In this document: positions 35,155-47,400 of the stretch, in pieces
How positions within the stretch are numbered: the first letter of the stretch is position 1
How the letters are laid out: every line of letters starts with the position of its first letter
DNA from: Rosa chinensis
Lineage: Eukaryota > Streptophyta > Magnoliopsida > Rosales > Rosaceae
Length of the DNA stretch: 64,000 nt
Assembly (NCBI RefSeq): GCF_002994745.2
Contig: NC_037090.1
Location: 30,238,501 to 30,302,500 of the forward strand
Reading direction: 5' to 3'
Program-made: the position numbers and the translations under genes
The notes under the pieces: generated by a model
The model's input: only the letters and a program-made list of their open reading frames with translations
What the model was told of the DNA's origin: nothing
The model's database searches: none

Positions 35155-35931
35155 GGGTGACCTTCCGGATTTAAGAAATTTTTTGAACTGTTTTGTGAGA
35201 AGAGCAAATTCTTCTAGATTAAAATCAGAAGGGTCTTCTTCTTTTTTCAAAGTGCTTAAAGCAATTGATTTTTCTTTCTAACCCTTTCTCCTTTTTCACT
35301 CAAAGGTTTTCAAATTTCCCACAAGCTCATCTAATGAGTATGAATCAAGATCTTGAGCTTCCTCAATGGCAATTTGCTTAGCCTCAAAACTAGGAGGAAG
35401 AGCACGAAGAAACTTTTTCACAATTCTATGCTCTAAAATAGGATCACCCAACCCATGGCATTGATTGGTAACATTGATGAGGCGACTATGGAAGTCATCA
35501 ACAGATTCATCCTCTCTCATAGTCATTTCTTCAAATTCAAGCACAAGGCTTTGAAGTTTTTGTGCCTTCACCTTTTTGTTACCCTCATGAGTGGTTTGAA
35601 GTAATTCCCAAGAAGCTTTAGCAGTTGGACAATTTGTAATTCTTTTTCTTTCCTTATCCGACAAGGCAGCAAAAAGGCTATAGCGAGCTTTAGTATCACA
35701 TTTGTGATCAGATTGCTCAGCAACAGTCCACTCACCTCTTGGTTTAGGAATAGGATTTGAAGTTTCAGTTTCCTTTTTAGTTGGTTCTATCCAACCCTTC
35801 TCTATAATGTTCCATAACTTATCCTCTTGAGATTGCAGGAAAGCCATCATCATTACTTTCCATTGAGAGTAATCTTTCCCATCAAAATATGGAGGAGAGT
35901 TAATGGAACTAGAGACTCTATCACGGTCCAT
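35155..35931 (-). pseudogene. Copia gag N-terminal part
   Basis: The likely start is the methionine at 35931 (MDRDRVSS), seven codons inside the longest ORF. PYFDGKDYSQWKVMM, KASWELLQTTHEG, VKAQKLQSLVLEFE and VKKFLRALPPSFE are typical of the retrotransposon gag (UBN2/DUF4219) family. The frame meets a TGA at 35296 and a TAG shortly after. Beyond them the same frame still encodes gag-like sequence up to the solo LTR, so these stops are lesions and not the natural end. Confidence 0.88.
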
Positions 35932-35973
35932 TCTAGGAGGCCAGAGGAACACACTAACACAGGTTAGTGACCC

Positions 35974-35985
35974 GCTCTGATACCA
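35974..35985 (-). other. Primer binding site of the copia element
   Basis: On the minus strand TGGTATCAGAGC follows the 5' LTR after two bases. It matches the 3' end of plant initiator tRNA-Met, the usual copia primer. Confidence 0.93.
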
Positions 35986-35987
35986 AT

Positions 35988-37253
35988 TGAGGATCCTAGA
36001 GGGAGCCTAGAGGGGGGTGAATAGGCTCACAACCAATTTTTTCGTTCAAAAACTTTCTCAGGGATTGCAACAGGGTGATCAATCCTGAGAGCTGAAATTG
36101 AACAGAATGTATTGAACAATCAAACAAACCAACTAAAGCATTAAAGAACACAGATTTTTGTTAATGCAGTAAACACCCTATCGAGGGAGAAACATCTGCG
36201 TGGCCTTTACTCTTGAAAGACCAAAACCAAATCACTAAAGAAAAACAAATTACAAGTTTACAACACAGGGATTGAACTGGACGCGGCAATCCTTCCTAGA
36301 CTGACTCACTAGGCTGTGGTAATAACTCCTTGCTAATTGTTTGTACAAGTGATACACTTTGAAATCCCAGCTATGAAACAAGCTATGAACGCAGCAAGTC
36401 CTTCTTGGAGATTTCACCTTTGAAGTTTGCAATACCCAACTGAACTTATGGGATGCAAGAAATGAATATGCATGAATGGTTTTGTGTTTTTCAAATTGTT
36501 TTCAACATGGAACAAGACATTTTTGAAAAGCAGAAAACCAAAGAGATAAACTCTTGATAAACAAAGGGACTGAAACACAAAAGTATTTTCAATCCCCGAA
36601 TAGGAACAGAGAACCCATATATATAGAGTATGAAGAGGAAGGTAGGTTCACTCAAAAAACCCCTTAATCTCAATTGGAGTAGGTAAACCCATACCCATAA
36701 TTTCAGATTGCCCATGTAAACCCATGCTCCTAATTTCAATTGGGAATACCAATTCAAGAACCCAAAACACTCAAGCTCCATAATCAAAACTGATACTAGA
36801 AGGGAACCCATGAAAAACCCATGGTTTTGTGAAAGAGATGCCATGCATGAGCTTACCGGAGCCAAGATGAAGATGGGTCTTCTTTTGATCTTCAAGATTT
36901 AAGCTTGATCTTGGACAAGATTGCAATATGAGATGGGATTGGGAACCACGACAACAAGGCAGCAAACTGAGATGAGGTTGCAAGTTGTAATTGAACTATA
37001 TTCTTCAAAGATGGTCTTTGGCTTTCGAGAGCAAGGCAGCCACACAAAAGAAACAATTGCAATTAAACAATTATGCTAAGATGGGGAAGCTGACAGCAAA
37101 ACTGATCTTCCAGTCTTCACATGGGTCTTTGACAGCAAGACAACAAAGTCAACTACAACAAATGTATTTAAACATGTATGGGCTTGGGCTGCAACCTTGG
37201 GCTTCTTAAGGAGTAGAGATTTGTGAAGAAGGAATGCCAACACTATACTAACA
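35988..37253 (-). repeat. 5' LTR of the copia element
   Basis: 1266 bp, the same length as the 3' LTR and nearly identical. Differences were seen for example at TTCAAAAAC against TTCATAAAC near the start and GGACGCGG against GGATGCGG. Confidence 0.95.
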
Positions 37254-37552
37254 CATTGGAAGAGCCAGGAAGATATTATGAAGATTATGGTCGACAAGAA
37301 GGTTTTTGGACTTGTATTCGAAGTTCATCAAAGTCTAGATCACAGTCAAATGAAGTGACGAGTAGATTATTTGTTTATGCACATCAAGGTAAACATGTCA
37401 TGCAGACTCAAAAAGAGGATGATATGATAAAGGAAGAAGCGAAAGATGATGAAGAAATATGCAAGAGTCGGACAAAGATTCAAACAAGGAAAATTCATAC
37501 AGTAACCAAGAAGAATGAATTCAATTTCATATTGATTTTTTTGTTCTCTTAA

Positions 37553-38905
37553 TTAGTAACTACTGTTTCATTGAGAGAGAATATGTTTGTTTTGTTATTG
37601 TTTTTATACAAGGATTAATTTACATTGAGGCATGTTATTTTTGTTTTTATAAAAGAATGGTATCAATACACTCTTTGTTTTTGTATTGAATGGATTTGCT
37701 GTAGACCTGTAGTTAGTTCAAATACGTGATGTATCCACAGCAGGTGACAAGCACTTACTGAGAACACATGGAAGGAGGAAAATCAGATCTATACTTCTAC
37801 ATATATGAACGTGAAATTATATATCTTCTTCTGCATTTACATTTATTAATTTGTTTGTTGTTTTAATGAGTCAACCAGATTCATTAGAATGCTCCATGTG
37901 TTGCTAGCTAGCTAGCTAAAATAGGTGAATTATACACATATCAGATTGATCTCTAGTTGGAACTTCTTCATTAACAGTGGTTGGATGACAAGGATTAATT
38001 ACTAGACTGCAGGCTGCAGCAGTATTTTTACCTGATGAATTTGACTGGAGCAAAGAACACCAGCACCGGAAATTGAAAGGACATTTCTCAGAAAACCTAA
38101 AATATGACAGTGATCGGGTCTATATTGGTCACATTCAACTTGGTACAGTGCCAATCAAACAATGAGTGTGGCAATTACGAGTGTGTGCAAATACCTTCTT
38201 CGGGCTCTTAAAAGACCATCAACAACAATAGGAAAACATGCTTTAGATACTTTAATTATCTATGAAACAAAGCCAATACAGTAAAATCCCATTCAACAAT
38301 CTCATTAACTTAACTACCAACAATTGATAAATGCAACCAGTGATTATCAAGTAGCACGGACTGTAATCCGTACATGGGACTTAATGTTATCAAAGCTATT
38401 GTGTCTGCATCTTGCTGCTTTCTGCTGCCCTCACTTGGAGAAATAAGGATGTCCCTGCAGAGAAGTCCAGCATGAAACGACTTTGTCATCCTCAAGACAT
38501 AATAACAACAGAATTATCAACCTCAGAAGAATTATTCCCGGTGACACCGTAATCTTTGTTCCATATGATTCAATAAAAGGTGAATGGTCTCTTCTATTTA
38601 AATGATATGTTTGGATATCGCACTATATATAGATCCCATGCCATTCTCTTAATCAGGAGAAGTCTTGTACTACAATGACTGATCGATCGACCAGAATTTG
38701 ATATATTATGGGGGCCTCTCATAACCAGGTAAGAGATAACAATGCTCACTGTGTTGTCAAGTCTCACATGCTCAATCAAAACCCAGGTTATGATGGCAAA
38801 GAGCTGTCACTCAAGCTTCATGGTGATGGAAAGTTGGGCAATTTTGTAGATGCATCAGGGAAAGAATATGACCTAGGCAATTTTAAAGAATGTTAGGAGC
38901 TTCAA
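37553..38905 (+). other. Internal sequence of element Z, unassigned
   Basis: This runs from the FAR1-type exon to the right inverted repeat. A small ORF at 38708-38896 (62 residues, with YDGKELSLKLHGDGKLGNF) has protein-like composition and resembles nothing I can name. No MULE catalytic motifs were seen. Confidence 0.4.
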
Positions 38906-39228
38906 TGGCGTGTTCTTGTGCTATTTTTTTTTTCCTTTTGATTGTGTACACAGTACTCCTTATTCTGCTATTCTTCTTCCTCTTTTATTTGTTTTTAGTT
39001 TTTGTTGATTTGATTTTGATTTTTCAAATAGTAATTTTGTTTTTTCTTTTAATGAAGAGAAGTTTAATTTTAGATTTGAAAATGTAATACCATGTCATTT
39101 GCCACGTCACTTTGTTGTTGTTGACATCATTCAAACAATAAATCTAAACCATTAAACATTTTAAAATCCAATGGCTCACAAGATGTGTCAAAATTTGTGT
39201 AAAAAAATATGTCCCTTGATCCGGACCC

Positions 39229-39522
39229 TTTTCTTATGTTTGTGCTCCTCTATTGCTATTTTAGTTGAAACTATGGAGTGGCACGCTCCCGTTGGCGGTG
39301 CAGCGGCACGTTGCAATTATCTATTACCCCCAATAAGGGTTTATTGCCCCAAGAAGTTTTTATTTTGTGATTTCTTTTCCCTTTTTGTATTTTTTTATGT
39401 TAATTTATTATTGTTTTTGGATTCTTTTTTGTTGAAACTCTGGAGCGGCACGCTCCCGTTGGCAGTACAGCGGCACGCTGCAATCATCTATTGCCCCCAA
39501 TAAACTCACCTCTTTTTTTTCT
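39229..39522 (+). repeat. Right copy of the ~290-bp flank duplication
   Basis: Begins with the target duplication TTTTCTTAT (39229-39237) directly after the Z end GGACCC and repeats 24351-24640. It then continues CTCTTTTTTTTCTG into the last transposase exon. Confidence 0.88.
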
Positions 39523-39760
39523 GTTTTGTGTAAGTTTTTTTCCTCTTGCAATGTGTGTCTGATTTTGAGACAGATGCTAATTGGTCCTTTTTCTTCCAAC
39601 ACTTGAAGAGCTTGCTGGAACCTCAAGGTAGAGTGATTACATTTATTAGTGATCGCGATGTTGGACCTTTGAGTGCTTTCGATAAGATATTTCCTGTTTG
39701 TCCTCATATTTTCTGTTACAAGCACTTGGCGCAAAACATTATTATGTTTAACCCTAGTGC

Positions 39761-41423
39761 TATCGAGAATTTGTGTTTCACTTGTTCTATATGTATTCAA
39801 GGGCCCGAATTCGAACACACAAGAATCAGAACAATTTTATTACGTCTGCACGTTAGTGATGCTTTATGCATAGCGCGGGTTTTCTCAACATCAACTTGTA
39901 CTGCAATTCCTCGTGTATCAGTTGCTGTACATAAAGAACTCCATGCCTTCTTGCAAATATGTACAGTTAACAATAGAAACTTACTTCAAAATTATCAGTT
40001 TGGTCATCTCATATCCAACATAGTTGAGCACGTACAAAGTTGCTAGGCTTTACCCAAAAATTGAGCAGACGCTAGAGTCAAATATCTAAGATAGAAGGTT
40101 TGTTATATAGGGACAAGTGAGGTTAAATTTTTTTTTTTCTTTTTGTTTTCTCTTGATCACAAATCATACATATATTGTAAACGCTAGTATTGTTGCTAGT
40201 TCATTAATTTCCGTAATTTAGTAATTACTAACTGGTTATTACTTTAGCACACAAAAGAAGCTATTGTCTTTGTAAAATAAGACTGGCCAGATTAGTTAGA
40301 AGAATTCTTTTCTGGATATCGAACAGCAATAACAAGCTCATTTTAAAAGAAAGAGGTCATACTTAAACTAGCTAGCACCAGAACATTATCCCCTTCTGGA
40401 ACTAATATTTCAACCTAAAAGGAAATTGTGATTAGAGTGCAGTAGTTTGTTCACCATGCATGTTCTTGTGGTTGATGTTTCTTTCTTTTTTTGGTTCCCT
40501 TGCTGGTGTATCTTGGAGTTCTTATCGATCGTTTTGTCTACTTTGTAAAAGTTGGATTTTTTTTTTAATATGGTTTTAATATAAAAGAACAAAAAAAAAA
40601 AAAAATTCACGCATGAAAGTGTTGTGAAGAAGAGCTTTCATACTCCCAAGAGTAGAAGATGAAGAGTTACACTACAGAACAAGTGTTTTTGAGGTTATCC
40701 TTCCTCTTAGAAGCTTGATACCTCACTAGATTGGAGTGCTAAAGCTTTCCGAGGCATTTGAAGGCTTGATGTTTCTTAATTGTGGTCTCTGAATTGGTTT
40801 GTTCCACTGGTTCCTCCGTTGTTTGTTCATGGATTTAATCTTCTTTTTTTTCAATAACCCATAACATTAAGGAACAAAAACCTTGTAGAGATGAAAAGCA
40901 AATGACAAAAGGAAGTAGACTAGCAGGGAACAACTTTTCCATTATGAAGCTTTAAACGTGCATTTATAACATCTGGGAGTACAAACAAATTACCCAAGAA
41001 AAGAAAAACGTTTATACAAAAACAAGTAGATTTTACAACTTATCCTATTTCTTTTCCATCGAACCCAACAAAATATCTTCTATCCCGGCTAGCACTTGCT
41101 GAAGATCAGATGTGCAGGCTCATGTTGTCTGCTAACAGTAGTAAGTTATATATCCAAACATTGCTATCGTATTGAGATAACTAATTTACCTCATCTGTTT
41201 TCCTGTAAATTATATGGATACCAAGCTCAAGATCTCCATATCTATGAGCAGTTAGCTTTCAGATGAAAGAAGGCGGGTGCTTTTGAGTGAATGCATTCAT
41301 ATGGAAGTAATCCCTGACCACCAGCTGCCAGAACCACAATCCCAATTGATTGGCTATGAAACCTAGGGCCACTCCAAAACCAACCCAGAACTCGTACAGA
41401 AGAACTCAATTCTCAAGTTCCTT
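39761..41423. other. Intergenic sequence
   Basis: From the loss of MULE homology to the stop codon of the TPR-DnaJ gene. It holds an ORF tail (to 40046) without known domains and poly-T/A runs at 40125-40140 and 40556-40605. Below 41424 it presumably includes that gene's 3' UTR. No element ends were recognised. Confidence 0.5.
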
Positions 41424-44400
41424 TTACCATCGTGAATACGAATCTCCATATGTCTTCCAACTCTCCCTACTGTTCCGACAATATGAGCTTCTCTCGAATG
41501 GAGAGCTATAAAAATCTGGTTTTCTATAGCTGCTGCGTCTAGGACTCTGAAAATCTGAAGACTTTCTGTAGACGCCACGTTCCTTGCTTTCCTTTGCTGA
41601 TTTTCTTATGTCTTCCTCAAGATCATATTCTGAGCGCTGTTAGCAGAAAAAAAGGACTGAAGTATCAGCAGGATATGCTATTATCATCATGAAATCTAAA
41701 GTTTAATGGTTGTTCACTTTATTGACAGGTACAGAACTTCGAATTATGAATTAACATCTTACTCTTCACATGATGAATTTAAAAGGAAAACAAAAAAAGG
41801 ATGTAAAATGGAAATTAAGTTGAAACTGCAGTTGCTGGACAATTTCAAAACTTAAGTTGTGAAAATGGCATTAAAAAGAGAGAACATTTGGAGTCTTTAA
41901 GAGAAGAAAATATTTGATATTGTGGGAGGCTAGGAGCTGGCAAAATTAGTATGTTCTGTAGATTTAATGAATATGATCTATAGTATGCAACGATGCTAAA
42001 AATGGCTCCCCTGGTGCTAGTCAATTATTCATTTATTTTAAGTATGTAAACTCTCAAGTAGGATATCAATCGACACGACACCTTGTTGGGATCTGAAAGT
42101 ACTGCATATGCCTCTCCGATCATTTTAAAGAGTCTGTCAGCATCCTTGTGAACCTCGAGAGAGATTTCTTTCCAGAGTTGCCCTTCATCTCCACTCTCAC
42201 TTCTTGCCAAGAACTGACCAGCCTAAATAAACGAAAGACAGAAAAAAGAAAAAGAAAAAAAAGGATCGTCAATTCAGAATTACATAAGACAATCCATCAT
42301 CAAGAACAACTTTATCGAGGAAGAGGAGTGAACGGGGTATAGAAATTTAAAACCTTGTCGGGATGATGCTTGAGAGCAGCCTTACGGTATGCCTTCTTAA
42401 TGTCAGAACTTGTGTCAGATGATTTAATTCCCCTGGAATTGAAATTAAAATAAGCAGTGATTTGCATAAGCCTCCAGGAAATAGGATTGAACATCCAGAA
42501 CTCAACTAAGTCAACAATAACAACTTACTTGCAAAAGTGCAACAATTATCTCAAATTTCTATCTAGAAGTTTTTCCATTTAAAAGTACTAAGAAACTCCT
42601 AGTTAGCTTTAACAATGACATAACTGCTCAGGACGGGAGCATATAGTTTTTTCAATTTATACGTTCGGACCTTTGATTTTTCTGAAGGAATAAACATAAC
42701 CGCTCTTGTGTCATCAAAGTTTAACGTGTTGAAGACTTTTTGCTTCAGTAGTCAAGATATGGAGTATCAGAACAAAGTGAGTTTTTGATACCCATTCCAG
42801 AAATATTGTGGTCATCTATCAATTAGTTAGAAATCAGAACACTAAATACTTTTGATTCGGTTGACTTTTCTAAGCATGATTCTTGAACTATACAGATTGA
42901 ATAAAACTAGGTTTTTAATAATGGAATTAATGGATTAAGAACTTACAGAATGAGGTAAAAATTCAAGGGGATTCCTTTCTTAGCTTCTTGTTCCATTAAA
43001 GGCATACGTCGATAAGAGTTCCGTAATTCTTGTGTACGGCCATTGGAGCTACCTTGTGAGGTAGGTTCTTTGGCCTTGTCACCAGATTGGTTTTCCAGTA
43101 CAGAAATAAGTCTTTGGAGATCGCTAGCAGCCTGTCCATAGTCCCGTATCATCTCATGTAAGGTAGCTCTTCTAGAAACTGCCTGTTAAGAGCAGGAGGA
43201 CTAGTCAACAAATCACATAACTGTTCAAGTTTAAAGCAATTCTGTGCTAAAGATAATCAATTCATTTGATGAGAAATCAAAACGAGTAACACCCCACAAT
43301 GCCTCTCATAAATCATAGTTAAGGTAGGCAAGGGTGAGCATGTACATGGAAAGAGTTAAAATCAAATGAATCAACTTGTTTTTTTTTTTTTTTTTGGCAA
43401 AAATTAGGAAAAACAATTATAACACTTGTTCCAGTAATCAAATTAATAGCATTGTATCTCAAACATAAGAGCCCAGAGAATGAACTAAATCAGTTAAGTT
43501 ACACGCATTTGTCCCTTCCAGAAATTACGTTTACCATTCCCGACTGGTATATCAGATATCACCTTAAGGTCCATTAGTTATCAATCTTAAAGAAACAATA
43601 ATAATCAAAAGTAAAACGGCAGATGAGTATACTGGAAAAGGTATACCTTAACATAATGTCCATCAAGAGCTATTGCAAGACTGCAGTCAGCAATGGCATC
43701 AGTAATTTGACCCAAAGCTTGGTGTGCTGCAGCACGGTTGCACAAACAGATTGCAGAAAATGGCCGAGATCCAATATTGCGAGATAAAGCAACAGTATAA
43801 TGCTCCACTGCTTCTGTATATCTTCCTGATCTAAATGCTTCATTCCCTGCATCCTGTTTTTTAAAGGATAGTACGATTAATTCGTAGTGGCTTCAAAGAT
43901 GAATGCAAATGCTCTAAACGATGGGCAGAAACAATTCATTAGACTGATAGCTGAACCTTGTTCAAATCAAATTTTTACCAATACTATAGTACATTAGAAT
44001 GACCAGCATTTATCTTAAAGAAGGTTGGACATGGAAGTCACTCAGGACAAGCAGAAATGCCGCAACTAATCTTCTCTTTTGTACTTACAAAAGTCACTCA
44101 GCATATGTTAAAATTAGATGTTGATAATTGAAGAAGCACGCACAACACATATTAAGCATGACAACAAGGTCAAAGTATTTCTGTGGATGCCTACTAATCC
44201 TCCATCCAAGTGAGATAATAAATTGAAGCAACAGAGGGCTTACCTTGTGGCTTAACAGTTCACGTATGGTGACAGCTAATGAAATTGATGATTCCAGATT
44301 CTTACTCGCATACCTGTAGTTAAATTTAGACTCGGTAAATTCCAGCCACGACATTAATAAAACAAAAGTCCAGATTGAACTCAAAACTATAGAATTGGTT

Positions 44401-47400
44401 CTGCATCAAAGGCATTTTGTATTACCCATTTTGTTTTTCAATTTTAAAACCTCCCATTATAGGAAGGAGAAGATGCCAACTATAGTGGTTGCAAAGACCT
44501 CATCAACCAGTCTTGCTGAAAAGAGATTACTAGCGTTATGAAAGAGAGTATATCACACTCCTAAGAGTGAGTAGCACTTTCATAAAAGAGGACCACCACT
44601 TTCATTAAAGAGAGTTGTGCCAGAGATTTAATTGTCCACATCATTGTGTATTACCTGTCTTTGATAGATCCCACTTGCTCTAGCTTCTCAAGTAAATCAA
44701 GAGCTGCCTGAAACCTTCCCAAATGAAAGTAAGATTTGGATATGAAGAACCACCTCCACAACCTAGCATATGGATGATCTTCACATCCAGCAGTATCCAT
44801 ATTTACTACACTGTTCAGCGAAGAAAAGTTCTTCTCAGCAAAATACATACTCTGTTCACACAGTTGAATTGCCTCTTCATATCTCCTCAACTGCAAAATG
44901 CCACCAAAAAATAGAAAAATACTGAGACCACCAAACAATTACATCTACAAGAGTAACCACCCACCAAAAGACCAATTGATTCAATAAAAGAAACTAAATA
45001 CATAAGTAAAGACTAATAGTTCCAAGAGACATACCAAACACAAAGCCTCTGCCTTCATTTCAAGTAACTTTTCCGAGTATTCACTAATAGACAAGGCCTC
45101 AGAAACAATTTCCAAGGCACTGAGAGCTGCATCTGTAGTTCTCTGTTCCAGAAGCTTGGCAGAGCGATTCGTATACTCAGCCACTTTCTGCAAAAAAGAT
45201 ACCACATACATCACTGTCATAAGATTCCCTAAGCATGCGAAAACTGTAGGTGTATATGAACTGAAGACCACATACATCATGTCAAATCCTACAAACCCAA
45301 TGGATCTATAAGGTAGATGCTTTGGCTTTCAATTTGAAAATCCACCGTGAGAAAGCTACTGGGAATAGTTTGCTACATTGTGTAATACTTGCTCTAGATG
45401 AACATGAGTACAGGTACGTTATTTTTCAAAGTTCATTTTTTTTCCTCTCTGTTTGGTAACAGACAAAATTATATCAATTCAAAAGTGGCCAAGGCATCCA
45501 CTGAGATGAAATACCAGCACAAATACCAATCAAAGAACTAACAAGATGCTGCATTCCATCCAATGAATAGCAAAAAAGGAGCTATTCTTAAACCAAGAAA
45601 TTGAAGCCCAAAAAGATGCCCAGAAGCAGACTCTATCCCATAAGATGTCAAGCTCAACCCAACCCAACGACAGCATTCTCAAAATTTATGTTCCTCCAGT
45701 CACATGTTCTTGCTGTGAAGTTGGAAAATGACTAAATTAAAACTTGTATTCAAACACCGCACCCATAAAATAACCTCAGTTAAATTGTTCAACCACAGCA
45801 CTCACAGATACACTCCAGACCTATATACCTACAAGCTCATACTGCATGATTATCTGGCAAAAAAAAAAAGGAAACTTATTTGCATGCCTAAAATAAACAA
45901 CAGACATTTCAGGAAAAGAAATTCTTCTCCATCATTCTTTGCTGTTTTTCCTTGGCTTCTAAGAATAATCACCACACTCAAGCTATAATAACTAATTGAT
46001 ATACAATGATAGACAGGAGTAAACAAGTTTTTACATCCCCATCACAAAAGTATGACAGGAAAAGATGCAGTACCTGAGCCTTTTGTATGCCATCAGCAGA
46101 ATCAATTACAATTCTCCGATCCAAACACACACCAGTTCCGGATTCCAAGCAATTATTAAAGTACCGTTGGGCATTTTCAACTTCGCCGAGAAGAAGATGG
46201 AAACTGCAACCCAAAATAGGAATCGTATTAAGATAGCATAGAATATATTTACTATGCATGAATCACAAGAGCAACAATGCAGCAAAATACCGGATGATGT
46301 CTAGTTTGACATGAATAGACCATATACTCCACACACAAAAAGACAGTTACAACCATCAAATGGAGTTTATGAGGAGTTTAGTAATTTGGAACTCAACATA
46401 TTCCTACAAACCTTGATGAATTTTGACGGGAAAAGCTTAGAATAATCAGAACATGAGAAAGTTTCAAGAACCATTGTTAACTATAACTAGGGTCAATGTT
46501 TCTCAAGGGTAAGGAGGCCAAGACTTACTTTGCAGCTCTCATTTGAACTTTGAGAAAGTTGGGGTCTAGTGCAGTGGCCATCATGCAGTCCCCTAAAGCT
46601 TCCCTTATCCTTCCCATATACATCCTTGTTGCTGCACGATTGCTATAGCATAGTAAAAGAGGCCTAAGGCAGCTTCCCGATCTTTCACTTGAAGGTACAG
46701 AAACTATTCCCTGTGTGTAAAAGTCTTCAGCTTTTGAAAAGTCTTTGTTCCTATAAGCTTTGTTGCCCCTGCAGGAAACCAAATCCTTACAATGTGAGAG
46801 AACATGAAAATAATCTCTAATTGACCAACAACAACAAAAAAGTCTCCAAGGTTACATATAAATATATATTAGAAATCATATCCAAACAACCAATGGTCCA
46901 AAAAACTATTTCAAAGACAAAGTTCTTTAAGGAAATTAAAACCAGTCATTAAATATAATCACCTAATTCGCCACTTCTCACAAGTCTCATGAGTAGCCTC
47001 AGTAGAAGGGATATGCACTTTCGTTACTTGTTCATGGGGCTCAGATTTTCCTACTGCATCAAAAGACAATGGTGTGCTAGAGTGGGGTGTAAATTGGTCA
47101 GAACCTCCAAACTGAACATTTGGACTTGGAGTTATAACAAACGTATTAGAACCAACTTTCTTCTTATTTTTCACTCTGCGCGGAAGACGCCTTGCCACTA
47201 TTGGACTTCCTTCTGCAGAAGATGATGCAACAAAGGTAAATGTTTTCCTCTCCATATTTTTCAAACCAGAAGCAAAACACGGTGTTCCACAATCCTGTTC
47301 TTGACTTTCTAAATTCACACCATTATCAGCTCTAACGTCTTCTGAATCCTTACCAGCATGACTGATACCATTGGAGCTAAAGCAGGGAGTTTCAGCTCCA

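Larger units (their letters stand above)
26217..37253 (-). mobile_element. Ty1/copia LTR retrotransposon, 11.0 kb, SIRE-like
   Basis: Two LTRs of 1266 bp each (26217-27482 and 35988-37253) start TGTTAGTATAG and end GGATCCTCA on the coding strand. A 5-bp target duplication, CATTG, lies at 26212-26216 and 37254-37258. A methionine-initiator-type primer site and a polypurine tract are in place. About ten differences between the LTRs are visible by eye (under 1%), so the insertion is fairly recent. The long gag with coiled coil, LTR length and AAAGGGGGAGA tract suggest the SIRE/Maximus lineage, though no env-like ORF is present in 27495-28900. Coding regions carry several lesions, so it is defective. 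Confidence 0.93.
26075..37502 (+). pseudogene. FAR1-type DNA-binding exon in element Z, split by the copia element
   Basis: The parts are 26075-26216 and 37254-37502. The translated pieces match the N-terminal FAR1 zinc-related domain of FHY3/FAR1-family proteins. They are an Asp/Ser-rich leader, PYVGM, then after the retrotransposon EEPGRYYEDYGRQEGFW, IRSSSKSRSQSNEVTSRLFV and AHQGKH. A run of seven T at 26201-26207, where six would keep the frame, shifts the frame just before the insertion. The exon is preceded by a poly-T tract and AG (acceptor-like, about 26064) and may end at a donor at about 37502. FAR1-family proteins derive from MULE transposases of the Jittery type, so this may be the element's own transposase start and not captured host sequence. 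Confidence 0.72.
24641..39228. mobile_element. Large MULE-type TIR element (Z), about 14.6 kb with nested insertions
   Basis: Terminal inverted repeats are 24641-24929 and 38906-39228. The right end is complete (as complement, GGGTCCGGATCAAGGGAC). It is followed by TTTTCTTAT, which recurs at 24351-24359, giving the 9-bp target site. The left end lacks the terminal ~27 bp and joins host sequence within a T tract. Without the 11-kb copia insertion Z would be about 3.6 kb. It carries the FAR1-type exon described separately, and no MULE catalytic domain was seen in what remains. The stretch 24930-26074 has an ORF at 25080-25409 without recognisable domains and otherwise looks like 5' or intron sequence. 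Confidence 0.85.
22434..39760 (+). pseudogene. MULE transposase (MuDR-like), split by two insertions
   Basis: One frame runs through 22434-23353, continues at 24285-24346 and resumes at about 39535-39760. The N-terminal zinc-binding part has KIHAVCSNWGTEGCE and then VHG. The next part has KPREIICKFKLAYGFDISY and WKAKQKAREMIYG. The catalytic start is PIFYVDGT, cut by the hAT element exactly there, followed by FGKSVYKGQILCATGRNGN. The last part has DFETDANWSFFFQHL, FISDR and HIFCYKHLAQN, the core of MULE DDE transposases. Lesions are TAG at about 22701 and 22896, a one-base shift near 39550, and loss of homology after HLAQN. A donor CAAG|GTAATT at 24346 starts an intron that now contains the 14.6-kb element. 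Clearly non-functional. Confidence 0.88.

Noticed and set aside
24351..39522. A retroelement with 290-bp direct terminal repeats
   Set aside because: The direct repeats are host MULE intron sequence lying outside the inverted repeats of Z and contain the 9-bp target site internally.
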